A DNA stretch of 64,000 nucleotides from CADDZP01 sp035948135. Its GTDB lineage: Bacteria; Actinomycetota; Acidimicrobiia; Acidimicrobiales; AC-14. The position numbers were made by a program, and so were the translations under genes. Within the stretch, counting starts at the first letter, position 1; every line of letters begins with the position of its first letter. Positions 1 through 8,438 of this stretch are shown one piece after another. The stretch lies in contig DASZJL010000116.1 in NCBI GenBank assembly GCA_035948135.1, forward strand, positions 4,163-68,162, given 5' to 3'. Below the pieces are notes generated by a model. It was not told where the DNA came from, searched no databases, and saw only the letters and a list, made by a program, of their open reading frames with translations.

Positions 1-641
1 GCGCTCTTGGTGCCGTCGGTCGTCGCCTCGGCGACGCTCGATACCGAGTCGATCTTCACGACGCCCCCGGCCAGGCTGATGTCTCGCACGAGGCTGTCCG
101 ATGTCGACTTCGCGGTGGCGCCCGCGAGCGTCGTGAGGGCGTGGGTGTGGCTCGAGCCGAACGAGCCGCCGCCGGTCGAGCTGTCGACTGACGCCGTCGC
201 CTCCACCAGGTCATCCTTGGCCGTCGCCACCATCGAGGTGCCCGGCGTGTTGTTGTTCGTCGTGGTGGGCGGATTCTGCCCGGTGCGGGCCTCGGCCCGG
301 ATCGGGTTGTTGAGGGCGGTGACCTGCGGTGGCGCAGTGGGCTGGACCACGAGGATGAGGCTGCCGGCGTTGGACGCCAGCGGCCCGGGCCAGACCAAGC
401 TCGAGAGCCCGTATCCGACGGGTCCATTGGCGAGAGTGGCGGACGACTCCGGCACCTCGGCCTCCTGGTTGCCGTTGGTCGCGTCCTCGTCGAAGAATCG
501 CCACCCGCGGGCGCCCGCCTCCAGGCCGAACGAGGAAAGGGTCACGTCGGCGTGGGCCGTCGGTGCAAGAAGCCAGAGAGAGCCCGCCGCGATCAAGCAC
601 GCGAGTCCCGCCGCCAGCAGCCCCGCTCCGCGCCGCCTCAC
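1..641 (-). CDS. Secreted protein, C-terminus cut by window edge
   Basis: The reading frame opens with a GTG that overlaps the TGA of the LivG-type ATPase gene (GTGA), so the two are translationally coupled. About 213 codons are visible before the window ends. Residues 1-31 form a clear signal peptide (RRR, a hydrophobic run, then a cleavage site at AHA). The mature part contains an Asn/Thr-rich linker around residue 115, a Gly/Ser stretch (STGGGSFGSS) and Ala/Thr-rich segments. I do not recognise a family. Its place at the end of a Liv-type transporter operon suggests an extracytoplasmic role linked to that transporter. A second, apparently unrelated secreted protein sits in the same position in the transporter operon at 42754-43743. 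Function unknown. Confidence 0.7.
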   Translation of the reverse strand, partial: MRRRGAGLLAAGLACLIAAGSLWLLAPTAHADVTLSSFGLEAGARGWRFFDEDATNGNQEAEVPESSATLANGPVGYGLSSLVWPGPLASNAGSLILVVQPTAPPQVTALNNPIRAEARTGQNPPTTTNNNTPGTSMVATAKDDLVEATASVDSSTGGGSFGSSHTHALTTLAGATAKSTSDSLVRDISLAGGVVKIDSVSSVAEATTDGTKS

Positions 642-1408
642 CGCGCCGCGTCCTCCATCGCTTCGAGGCCCGTGTCCCGGGCGTCGTCCTCGGTGCCGAG
701 ATAGGCCGCGTGCACCAGCTCGTTGCCCTGGATCTCAGCCGGCGTGCCCTGCGCAATCAGCCGTCCGAAGTCGAGCACGAAGATCTCGGTACACACGCGC
801 ATGACGAGCTCGACGTCGTGCTCGACCAGGAGGACGGCCATGCCTTCGCGGGCCAGCTCCAGCAGGATGCCCGCCAGCTCCTCGGTCTCGTGTTCGTCCA
901 GTCCCGACCCGGGCTCGTCCAACAGAAGGAGCCGCGGCCTCGTCGCCATGGCCCGGCCCAGCTCGACCAGCCGGGCCAGACCCGTGGGCAGGGAGTCGAC
1001 TGGCGAAGCGGCCACGGACCGCAGGCCGACGCGGTCGAGGATCTCCTCGGTGACGCGCGTCGGGTCCTCCTTCTCCTGCTTGTCGCGCGTCCAGTCGCGG
1101 CGGGCCTCGGCCGCGACCATGATGTTCTCCCGGGTCGTGAGTGACCCGAAGACCTCGAGGCGCTGAAACGTGCGGGCCATGCGCAGGCGCGCCCGCTGGT
1201 GCGGCTTCACGTCGGTGATGTCGCGGTCGTCGAGGTAGACCCGGCCCGCGGTCGGCGCCTGCAGTCCGGTGATGACGTTGAAGAGCGTCGTCTTGCCGGC
1301 ACCGTTGGGCCCGATCAGGCCGGTGACGCGGCGGGCCGCCGCCTCGAGGTCGACGCCGGCCAGCGCGGCCACACCCCCGAAGCGGACCTCGACCGTCTCA
1401 ACCCGCAA
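638..1408 (-). CDS. livG: LivG-type ABC transporter ATP-binding protein
   Basis: A 256-residue cytoplasmic ATPase of the branched-chain amino acid/amide (HAAT) ABC family. Walker A is GPNGAGKT at residues 33-40, Walker B is LLLLDEP, and the switch histidine lies in VLLVEHD. The signature motif is unusual: LPTGLARLVELGRA replaces the usual LSGGQ-type sequence. The similar LSTG form in the LivG half of the fusion protein at 43740-46637 suggests a subfamily trait. The start is a TTG overlapping the end of the permease gene by 11 bases. The C-terminus overlaps the next gene by GTGA. No LivF partner is visible; it may lie beyond the left edge or be supplied in trans. Confidence 0.9.
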   Translation of the reverse strand: MRVETVEVRFGGVAALAGVDLEAAARRVTGLIGPNGAGKTTLFNVITGLQAPTAGRVYLDDRDITDVKPHQRARLRMARTFQRLEVFGSLTTRENIMVAAEARRDWTRDKQEKEDPTRVTEEILDRVGLRSVAASPVDSLPTGLARLVELGRAMATRPRLLLLDEPGSGLDEHETEELAGILLELAREGMAVLLVEHDVELVMRVCTEIFVLDFGRLIAQGTPAEIQGNELVHAAYLGTEDDARDTGLEAMEDAAR

Positions 1409-3332
1409 CCGCGACAGGGTCGCTCACCTCCTCCGGCTCGCGCCTCGGCGCCGGACCGACGACGTCGTCTCCCCCGCCGTCCCGCGAGGAGCGGCGACGG
1501 ATACGGGCGCCGAGCGGAGCGAACTCGCTCGTCCACCCGTTGGGGTTGCGGACGACGCCGAGGGCGCCGAGCCCCGGAAGGACGTACACGACGCTGCGGA
1601 TGCTCTTGAAGGCCTGCTGCACCTTCGGCAACAGCCCGAAGGTGAGCCCGCCGGCCAGCGCGCCGGTGACGCTGTTGATCCCGCTGATCGTGACGAGGAG
1701 CAGCAGCACGGCGCTCTGGAGCATCTCGAAGTCGCCCGGGCCCACCTGGCCGCGCACACCGCCGAAGAACACGCCCGCGACGCCGGCCAACGCCGCCGAC
1801 AGCGCGAACACGGTGAGCTTCGTGAACGTCAGGTCGATGCCGAGGGTGGCGCACGCGGCCGGGCTGTCCTTCATGGCGACGAGCTTGCGGCCGAACTTCC
1901 CGCGTCGCAGGGCCAGGACGCCGACGCCCGCCAGCGAGAACACCGCCGTGATGAGGATGAAATATGCCCGGTCGCCCTCGAAGGACACGCCGAGGAGGTG
2001 CGGTCGGCCGACGGCCAGGCGTCCGCCATAACCGAACACCGACGTGTTCTTGAAGAACAGCGTGCTCATCGCTTCCGCGAACGCGAGCGTCGACAGGGCC
2101 AGGTACAGGCCTTGGAGCCGCAGCGCGGGCAGCGCCGCCACGGCGCCGACCGCGCCCGCGAGCACGGCCGCCAGCACGATCCCCCACACCGAGCCGCCAC
2201 CGAAGTACTTGCCCATGGCGAACGCACCGATCCCGACGAAGGTCATCTGCGCCAGCGACGTCTGCCCCGCGTAGCCGGTGAGCAGCACCAGCGACAGCAT
2301 GATCAGGGCGTAGACCATGCCCTGCCCGGCCAGCGTCAGGTCTCCCTGTGAGAGGTGCGGCGCGATCACCGCGGCGAGCGCGATCAGGGCCACGCCGCCG
2401 GCGATCGACTCGCCAAGGGTGGCGACCCGCGGGGCCCGGCGCGCCGACACCATTCGACCGGCGCGCAACTTCGCCTGCGGGAGGACGAGCAGGACCACGA
2501 ACAGGAAGATGATCGGGATCGACGGCCGGATCTTGGTGAGCACGCCGCTCGGCAGCTTCCAGATGGCGTAGGTCTCGGCCAGCCCGAGCATGAGTCCACC
2601 CGCGAATGTCATCGGCAGGCTCCGGAGGCGGCCCACCATGGCAGCCGCGTAGCCGTTGATGACCAGCAGGGTCAGCAGGACGATGTCGAGGGAGATGAGC
2701 GGCGCCAGGAGGATGCCGGCGAGGCCGGCGAGCGACGCTCCGAGGGCCCAGCTCACAGCCCGCACCCGGTCGGGGTCGGCGCCGGTCAGGGCGGCCAGTT
2801 CGGGATCGTCGACGACGGCGCGCATGGCGATGCCGATCTGGGTGCGGGTGAAGAGCAGGCGCAGAAAGCCGGCGACGAGGGCGGCGACGGCGATCATCGT
2901 CAGCTGGTGGTACGTGATGTTGATGGTGAACAGCCGGACGTGGTGGCCGAGGAAGAACTCCGGCACGACGCGCGCCTCGGCCGGGTTCCAGCGGATGCTG
3001 GCGAGGCCGATGAACGCGACCATCAAGCCCAGCGTGACCACGATCTGGGTGCTGACCGCGGCCCCGTGCAGGTGGCGCATCAACACCCGGTCGATCGCGA
3101 AGCCGAGGAGCGGGGCGGCCACCCCGAGGATGAAGATCAACGCCAGCCACTGCGGCCAGCCGTCCTTCACGGTGAGCTCCCAGAAGCCGAAGGCGCACAG
3201 CATCCCGATCGCGCCGTGGGCGAAGTTGAAGATGCCCGACGTTGTGTAGGTGACGACGAGGCCACTCGCCGTCAGCGCGTAGATGCAGCCGGTCGCGATC
3301 CCGACGATCGTGTAGGCCAGGAACGTCGTCAC
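1398..3332 (-). CDS. livHM: Fused LivH-LivM branched-chain-type ABC permease
   Basis: A 644-residue membrane protein holding both permease halves of a Liv-type importer in one chain. Residues 1-300 look like LivH (opening TTFLAYTIVGIATGCIYALTASGL), and residues 330-600 look like LivM (QGMVYALIMLSLVLLTGYAGQTSLAQ, the LivM hallmark). Each half has about eight hydrophobic segments. The last 35 residues are a charged cytoplasmic tail. The start chosen is the GTG overlapping the TGA of the binding-protein gene; a longer frame reaches 3371 but lies inside that gene. The substrate cannot be read from sequence: HAAT systems in catabolic gene clusters often carry aromatic, amide or sterol-derived compounds. 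Confidence 0.9.
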   Translation of the reverse strand: MTTFLAYTIVGIATGCIYALTASGLVVTYTTSGIFNFAHGAIGMLCAFGFWELTVKDGWPQWLALIFILGVAAPLLGFAIDRVLMRHLHGAAVSTQIVVTLGLMVAFIGLASIRWNPAEARVVPEFFLGHHVRLFTINITYHQLTMIAVAALVAGFLRLLFTRTQIGIAMRAVVDDPELAALTGADPDRVRAVSWALGASLAGLAGILLAPLISLDIVLLTLLVINGYAAAMVGRLRSLPMTFAGGLMLGLAETYAIWKLPSGVLTKIRPSIPIIFLFVVLLVLPQAKLRAGRMVSARRAPRVATLGESIAGGVALIALAAVIAPHLSQGDLTLAGQGMVYALIMLSLVLLTGYAGQTSLAQMTFVGIGAFAMGKYFGGGSVWGIVLAAVLAGAVGAVAALPALRLQGLYLALSTLAFAEAMSTLFFKNTSVFGYGGRLAVGRPHLLGVSFEGDRAYFILITAVFSLAGVGVLALRRGKFGRKLVAMKDSPAACATLGIDLTFTKLTVFALSAALAGVAGVFFGGVRGQVGPGDFEMLQSAVLLLLVTISGINSVTGALAGGLTFGLLPKVQQAFKSIRSVVYVLPGLGALGVVRNPNGWTSEFAPLGARIRRRSSRDGGGDDVVGPAPRREPEEVSDPVAVAG

Positions 3333-4768
3333 GGGGCGCCGGGCACCTGGAAGTAGCCGCCGTCGGCGCACCGGAAGCCCTGCGGTGGCGAGTCGTAGCG
3401 CGCGAAACCGTTGTTGACCTTGACCAGGAGGTAGCAGGTCGGTGGAGCCTTGGTCCCCGGGTTGGCCGGGGGGAGAAGGCCGTGCACGTCGTAGGTCCCG
3501 AGCTTGCGGATGGCGTCATTCACGCTCGCTCTGGTGATCCTCGGGCCCGCGGCCTTCAGGGCGTCGGCCAGCAGGCGCACCGAGCCCCACGCGAACACGG
3601 CGAACAGGTCGGGCTTGTAGCCGGGCCGCACCTTGGCGCTCCAGTCGTCGAGGAGCTTGACCTCGGGAATCGACGCGTCCTCGCCGTCGTACATCGCCAT
3701 CTGCTGCTCGCTGTAGACGCCGTTGCCGGCCGGCCCGGCCAGGGTCAGGAAGTTGGGGTCGTAGGCGACACCGCCGGACACGAAGGCGTCGACGGTGAAG
3801 TTCTGCTGGGCCATGGCCTTGGCCAGGCGGGCGGTCGGCCGGACGTCGGCGGACGTCAGGTACACCATCTTCACGCCGGCCTGGCGCATGCGGACGACGT
3901 CGGCGGTGAAGTCGGTCTCGGTCGGCGAGAAGCCGCGTTCGTAGACGACCTTGTAGCCGGCCGACTGAGCCGCCGCCTTCCAACCTTGGTAGGAGCTCAC
4001 CGAGGCCGGGACATCGCCGTAGATGGCACCGACCTTGGTGACGGCGTCCGGGAACTTGTTCTTGAAGTAGTTGAGGGGACCGAGGCGCCAGCCCATGTGG
4101 CCCGGCTGCACCGAGAAGTTGTTGGGAAGGGCGCGGCGGTTCTCGCTGAGCGAGTAGGTGGCGTCGACGACGTTCGAGGACTTGAGCTGGTCGAGCGCCG
4201 CGTCGTCATACAGGGAGAACGAGCCGGCGAACGCGAACGTCTTGCCGATCAGGTCGATGGTGGCGGCCCGGTTCTGACCGGTGTCGAACTGGTCGTCGCG
4301 GACGATGAGCTTGAGCTGCCGGCCGTAGATGCCACCTTGGCTGTTGATGTAGGCCACCGCCGCCTGAGTGCCGAGCACCGCCCCCTCGAAGATCCCCGGC
4401 ACGGGTCCGGTGAGGGTGGAGACGTTGCCGATGGTGATCGAGTCGGCCGTCACCCCCACATCGGTGGCCCCGCCGTTCCCTCCCGAAGGCACGGCCGCCG
4501 CCGGGTTGGAGGCGCTCCCGCCGCCGGTGCCGCCGGTGGCCGCGCCGGTTGAGGTTCCCGCCCCCGCCCCGCCGGAACTTCCGGCCGCGCCGGCGACGTC
4601 CGCAGCCGTGCCTCCGACGTCGCCCCCCGTGGCGCCGCCGCCCGCGCCCGCACTGACGTGTTGACCACTGCGCGCCGCAGCCAGGCGGGCCGCACTGACG
4701 CGCATCCCGCACGCGGCCGTGGCGAACATGAGGACCAGCAACACGACGCCGACTCGCATTCGCGCCAT
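3329..4768 (-). CDS. Liv-type substrate-binding lipoprotein
   Basis: A 479-residue periplasmic binding protein of type 1 (Leu/Ile/Val-binding fold). The start ATG at 4768 is preceded by AAGGAG at good spacing; an upstream in-frame ATG at 4783 lacks this. Residues 1-20 form a lipoprotein signal ending ATAAC, with lipidation expected at Cys20. A Gly/Ala/Thr-rich linker of about 75 residues then separates the anchor from the binding domain, which begins at VTADSITIGNVSTLTGP. Family landmarks include INSQGGIYGRQLKLIVRDDQ. It is the first gene of the transporter proper and overlaps the permease gene by four bases. The long linker recurs in all three binding proteins of this window. Confidence 0.9.
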   Translation of the reverse strand: MARMRVGVVLLVLMFATAACGMRVSAARLAAARSGQHVSAGAGGGATGGDVGGTAADVAGAAGSSGGAGAGTSTGAATGGTGGGSASNPAAAVPSGGNGGATDVGVTADSITIGNVSTLTGPVPGIFEGAVLGTQAAVAYINSQGGIYGRQLKLIVRDDQFDTGQNRAATIDLIGKTFAFAGSFSLYDDAALDQLKSSNVVDATYSLSENRRALPNNFSVQPGHMGWRLGPLNYFKNKFPDAVTKVGAIYGDVPASVSSYQGWKAAAQSAGYKVVYERGFSPTETDFTADVVRMRQAGVKMVYLTSADVRPTARLAKAMAQQNFTVDAFVSGGVAYDPNFLTLAGPAGNGVYSEQQMAMYDGEDASIPEVKLLDDWSAKVRPGYKPDLFAVFAWGSVRLLADALKAAGPRITRASVNDAIRKLGTYDVHGLLPPANPGTKAPPTCYLLVKVNNGFARYDSPPQGFRCADGGYFQVPGAP

Positions 4769-4787
4769 AGGTCTCTCCTTCATCCGG

Positions 4788-5951
4788 TCAGGTCATCTGG
4801 GCGGCGCGCTCGGTCGGGATGTCGTGGCGGGCGACGTACTCGGCGAAGCGCTCGCCGAGCTCGTCGCCGTCGAGTCCGAACTGGCCGAGGTCGTAGCCGT
4901 GCACGCCGAACTTGCCCTTGGGGTTGGCGTCGACGTACGTGGTCATCGCCGCCATGGCGCGGTCGTCGAGCCGGTCGCCGAATGCCGAGTAGATGGCATC
5001 GACGGTCGCCAACGGCTCCTGCACGAGGTCGGCGTAGTGGACGTCGAGGATCCGGTGCTCGGGATGGGCCCGTCGGAAGGCGTCGATGCGGCGGATCGAC
5101 TCCTCGAGCATCGCCGTCCAGTGCGCGGCGATGTAGGCCCTGTGGTCGGCGTCGCTGAACGTGCTCGACAGCGTGCTGATGAGGCTGCAGACGGAGGCGC
5201 AGAGCACGACCGGGTCGCGGTGCAGCAGCACCAGCCGGGCGTCGGGGTAGACGGCCGTGAGCGCGTCGAGGGCGATGGCGTGGTGCGGGCTCTTGAGCGT
5301 CCACCGCCCCCGGACGCCGCCGCTCTGCAGCACCTGCAGGACAAGGCGGTGGTACTCGTAGGCCGAGCGCTGGTCGGTCTGGAACAGCCAACTGCCGTAG
5401 GCGGGGACGTTGGCGATGGCCTCCCACGACAGACTCTTGAAGTCCTGGCTCATGACCGCGATGCACTCGGTGGGGCCGTCCGCTTCCTCATGGTGGACGG
5501 CCCGCATCCGCGGGTTGAGCTGCTCGAGCATGCCGCCCTGCTCCCGCGCCGCGTCGATGCGAGGACCGGCGCGGTGGTCAGCGGCCGAGGCCGGCGGCAC
5601 GCTGTCCGCCGACTCCCACAGGAGGAGCGCCCGGTTACCGGCGTCCTGGTCGAGGAGGTTGCTCAGGAACGTCGTCCCGGCCCGGAACATGCCGATCACG
5701 ATGAGCGGAGCGTCGATGCGCTCGGACGCCACGCTCGGGTGTCGCCCCGCCCAGTCCACGACGCGGAGGCGATTGCTCAACGCGGCGACGATTGTGCCGG
5801 GTACCGCCATCGACCCGATCTCGTTCAGCTGCGCCTCCCGGTCGAGAGAGTCGCAATAGATCGCCAAACCCTCGCGGAAGCTGTCGCCGCCGAAATCCTC
5901 GAGGCCCGTCTGCCGGCACGCCTCGTCGACGAGCTGGTCTGCCGTCGGCAC
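4788..5951 (-). CDS. Sulfotransferase family protein
   Basis: A 387-residue protein with the PAPS-binding loop GMFRAGTT at residues 87-94, the 5'-phosphosulfate site of the cytosolic sulfotransferase superfamily, and a later segment (ARLVLLHRDPVVLCASVCSL) matching the 3'-phosphate-binding region. It probably transfers sulfate from PAPS to a hydroxyl group of a lipid-like acceptor. The order (TetR, MDR oxidoreductase, sulfotransferase, transporter) suggests processing of the transported compound. The start is GTG at 5951, directly against the stop of the upstream gene. Bacterial members are poorly characterised, so the acceptor is unknown. Confidence 0.82.
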   Translation of the reverse strand: MPTADQLVDEACRQTGLEDFGGDSFREGLAIYCDSLDREAQLNEIGSMAVPGTIVAALSNRLRVVDWAGRHPSVASERIDAPLIVIGMFRAGTTFLSNLLDQDAGNRALLLWESADSVPPASAADHRAGPRIDAAREQGGMLEQLNPRMRAVHHEEADGPTECIAVMSQDFKSLSWEAIANVPAYGSWLFQTDQRSAYEYHRLVLQVLQSGGVRGRWTLKSPHHAIALDALTAVYPDARLVLLHRDPVVLCASVCSLISTLSSTFSDADHRAYIAAHWTAMLEESIRRIDAFRRAHPEHRILDVHYADLVQEPLATVDAIYSAFGDRLDDRAMAAMTTYVDANPKGKFGVHGYDLGQFGLDGDELGERFAEYVARHDIPTERAAQMT

Positions 5952-6989
5952 TTAGCGAAGGCTCATGTCGACGACCGTCCGACCCGTCGTCCGACGCTGC
6001 TCGTGGTCCTCGAGCGCGGTCGCGACCTCGCTCATCCCGATCCGTCGTCCGATGACCGGGCGAATGGCGCCGCTGGCGAGCAGGGCGAGCAGGGCGCGGT
6101 GCACCTCGGCGCCGGTCGCGGGCGGGAACGTGTTGAGGCCGAAGCGGCGGAACTCGACGGGCAGCGAGGCGTAGGCCGTCATCACGCCCACGACCGAGAA
6201 GTTGCCCATCGACACCTTGCGCAGCGGCCTCCCGGTGAGACCCGACTCAGGGTCGTCGTTGAAGCCCACGGGCACGTAGCGACCGTCGAGGGCGACGCAC
6301 GTCCAGATGTTCTCGGTCTGGTCGCCGCCGACCATGTCGCACACCACGTCGGCGCCGTGTCCGCCCGTGTGCTCCATGACCCGGTCGAAGATGTCCTCGG
6401 ACGAGGAGTCGATGCTCAGCTTGGCGCCCAGCTCCTCGCACACCAGGCCCTTCTCGCGACCGCCGGCGACAGCGATGACCTCGGCCCCGCCGGCCACGCC
6501 CAGCTGGATGGCGGCGGTACCGAGGGCACTGGCGCCCGGGAGGACGAGCAGGGTCTCCCCCGCCTGCAGGCGGGCCCGCTTGTGCAGGGCCAGGTACATC
6601 GTGTGGAAGGGCAGCGTGAACGCGGCCGCCTCGACGTCGTCCAGCCCGTCAGGCGCGTCAAACACGCTCCACGCCGGTGCCAGCGCCGCTTCGGCAATCC
6701 CGCCGATGGACTGGCTGCACACGGCCACGACCCGGCGGCCGACCCACTCCTCGGCGCCCTCGCCGGCGGCGTCGACCACGCCGGCGACGTCCATGCCAAG
6801 CGTGAACGGCGGCTGGGCCATCACGCTGGCCACGCCGCCTCGACACCGGGCGATGTCGCCCCAGTTCAAGGAGGCCGCCGCGACTTGCACGCGCACACCA
6901 CCGGCCTCGGGTTCGGGGACGGGAACGTCCTCCTGGATCTCGATGGCCTCAGTCGGACTGCCGTGACTGACAACCCGCGCCGCCCTCAT
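5952..6989 (-). CDS. Zinc-independent MDR oxidoreductase (quinone oxidoreductase-like)
   Basis: A 345-residue medium-chain dehydrogenase/reductase. The N-terminal GroES-like domain has LNWGDIARCRGG and MDVAGVV, and the Rossmann fold has LVLPGASALGTAAIQLG around residues 135-155 followed by the NADPH-binding region VIAVAGGREKG. The structural-zinc cysteine cluster of alcohol dehydrogenases is absent, which fits NADPH:quinone or enoyl reductases. The ATG at 6989 is preceded by a Shine-Dalgarno-like AAGGAG... region on the minus strand of the 28-base gap. It sits between the TetR gene and the sulfotransferase gene, all in one direction. Substrate unknown. Confidence 0.85.
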   Translation of the reverse strand: MRAARVVSHGSPTEAIEIQEDVPVPEPEAGGVRVQVAAASLNWGDIARCRGGVASVMAQPPFTLGMDVAGVVDAAGEGAEEWVGRRVVAVCSQSIGGIAEAALAPAWSVFDAPDGLDDVEAAAFTLPFHTMYLALHKRARLQAGETLLVLPGASALGTAAIQLGVAGGAEVIAVAGGREKGLVCEELGAKLSIDSSSEDIFDRVMEHTGGHGADVVCDMVGGDQTENIWTCVALDGRYVPVGFNDDPESGLTGRPLRKVSMGNFSVVGVMTAYASLPVEFRRFGLNTFPPATGAEVHRALLALLASGAIRPVIGRRIGMSEVATALEDHEQRRTTGRTVVDMSLR

Positions 6990-7017
6990 CGGGGCGAACG
7001 GTACTAAGGAGGGCTAC

Positions 7018-7650
7018 TTAAGTCAAAGGGGCGGACATCGAAGCGGCGGCCATGGCGATCAGGTTGCGAACGAACGTCTCCTGGTCGAGCTGCGGGCGCC
7101 CCCGCCGCCTGCTCTTGGCGCGCGCCCGGTCGGCCACGGCGCGGAGGATGAAGCTCGTCACCAGGGCCATGCGCTCGAGCGTGACCTCCGGACCGACCTG
7201 GGCCATCCGAGCCATCAGCAGCGTGTACACGTCGTAGCCGCCGGTGCGGGCCAGCACCGCGTTCAACTCCTCGCCCAGGCTCGCTGGGTCCTGCTGGGCC
7301 AGCTCGGCGATGATCAGCAGGCAGGCGCGTCCCCGCCACCCGCTCTCCGCCAGCTCCGCCGCCGGGCGGACGATCGCCTCCATCACCGACTCGACGTCGT
7401 CGTCCGGCGCCTTCGTCGCCAACTCCAGCAGTTCGCCCTCCCGGCGAGCGAGGAAGCCGACGTGCCGTTCGAGCACCGCACACACGATCGCCTCGCGCGA
7501 ACCGAAGTGGTAGTGGAGCGCGCCCTTGTTGCGCTGCCCCGCCTTTCGCGTGATGTCGACGAGCGAGGCCGAAAACACACCGTCCTCCGCGAACGCCCGC
7601 GCCGCGGCGTCGACGAGCTTCTCCCGCGTCTTGGATGCGTCGGGCGGCAT
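7018..7650 (-). CDS. TetR family transcriptional regulator
   Basis: A 210-residue regulator. The N-terminal helix-turn-helix spans about residues 8-58 (REKLVDAAARAFAEDG ... ALHYHFGSREAI), the standard TetR_N pattern; the rest is the all-helical ligand-binding domain. It is the first gene of a run that continues through the MDR, sulfotransferase and Liv transporter genes, and probably controls that run in response to a substrate or CoA-ester ligand. A 19-bp element (7711-7729) lies about 60 bases upstream of its ATG. I saw no clean palindrome around its own start. Confidence 0.9.
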   Translation of the reverse strand: MPPDASKTREKLVDAAARAFAEDGVFSASLVDITRKAGQRNKGALHYHFGSREAIVCAVLERHVGFLARREGELLELATKAPDDDVESVMEAIVRPAAELAESGWRGRACLLIIAELAQQDPASLGEELNAVLARTGGYDVYTLLMARMAQVGPEVTLERMALVTSFILRAVADRARAKSRRRGRPQLDQETFVRNLIAMAAASMSAPLT

Positions 7651-7710
7651 CGCCGGAACAGTACGTGCGGAACGGGAGGCTCAGCTGTTGTCGTGATCGC
7701 TTCGCTGGGG

Positions 7711-7729
7711 GATACGCAGCGGAGTTACA
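7711..7729 (-). promoter_or_regulatory. 19-bp element TGTAAC-N7-CGTATC, copy 1
   Basis: Read on the minus strand, this is TGTAAC, seven bases, CGTATC. It lies upstream of the TetR gene. Copies with the same spacing lie at 9034-9050 and 10789-10807, each upstream of a minus-strand gene. It could be a regulator site or part of a promoter. The seven-base spacing is too short for a normal -35/-10 pair. Confidence 0.5.
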
Positions 7730-7748
7730 CGGGGAGGGCCGTCTCGGC

Positions 7749-8438
7749 TCAGACCTCGCGGGGCACGAAGGCTTCGACGTTGGATCCGTTGCGCCGGGTC
7801 TTGATGCGCGGCAGAGGCGCAGGCATGGCCGCGAGCTCAGAGAAGACCACCCGCCCGTCCGGCGAGAAGGCCGTCCGGTGACACGGGCAGTCGAGCTGGC
7901 CGGCCTGGGCGTTGGCCTGCAGCAGACAGCCGAGGTGCGTACACGCGCCGCCGACGCCCACGGGCGCGCCGTCCTGCTCGGTCACGAACCCGACGAGTTT
8001 GGGGGTGGCGAACCGGTACGGGGCGCCGCCGGCCAGCTGTTCGGCGGTCGCGACGGGAACCCACTCGCCGTCGGCCGGCACCAGCTCGGCGGCCGTGTGG
8101 CTCGGCGTGCTGGAGCCCGACGGGAACACGGCGCGGTCTACGACAACGCCGGCCACGCCGGCGGCGGCGACGCCGCCGGCGACGAGCAGGGCCCGCCGCG
8201 AGAAAGCCGCGGGTGTCTTCTCCTCGATGTCGTCGGCGAGGACCCGGCGCTTGATCGCCTCCACGGCTTCGCTGCTCGGGAGGTCGGCGCCGACGCGAGA
8301 CGCCCGCAGCTCGATGGCGGCGCGCAGGGCGTCGACGTCGTCGGGATCGTCGAGCGTCCCTTGGGGGATCGCCTCGTCGCCGAGCACGGCCTCGACCGCG
8401 TCGACCGCCGCGGTGCCCTTTCGTCGCCGACGCCTCAT
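7749..8438 (-). CDS. Membrane-anchored Rieske [2Fe-2S] protein paired with an ECF sigma factor
   Basis: A 229-residue protein. Residues 1-79 are charged and cytoplasmic-looking. Residues 80-103 form a twin-arginine-like anchor (SRRALLVAGG plus a hydrophobic run). Residues 120-229 are a Rieske domain with CTHLGC at 166-171 and CPCH at 184-187; the cluster ligands are Cys166, His168, Cys184 and His187, and Cys171/Cys186 can form the usual disulfide. The ATG overlaps the stop of the sigma-factor gene by four bases. Rieske proteins normally serve electron transfer in bc1-type complexes, but no cytochrome genes are nearby. A cytoplasmic N-terminal region beside a sigma factor suggests a redox-sensing anti-sigma role, which is inference. 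Confidence 0.85.
   Translation of the reverse strand: MRRRRRKGTAAVDAVEAVLGDEAIPQGTLDDPDDVDALRAAIELRASRVGADLPSSEAVEAIKRRVLADDIEEKTPAAFSRRALLVAGGVAAAGVAGVVVDRAVFPSGSSTPSHTAAELVPADGEWVPVATAEQLAGGAPYRFATPKLVGFVTEQDGAPVGVGGACTHLGCLLQANAQAGQLDCPCHRTAFSPDGRVVFSELAAMPAPLPRIKTRRNGSNVEAFVPREV

Noticed and set aside
1315..3519. 734-codon minus-strand frame over the permease
   Set aside because: Wrong phase of the LivH-LivM gene; only the other phase shows membrane helices and family motifs.
4719..7007. 762-codon plus-strand open frame
   Set aside because: Antisense to the sulfotransferase and MDR genes, which have clear motifs.
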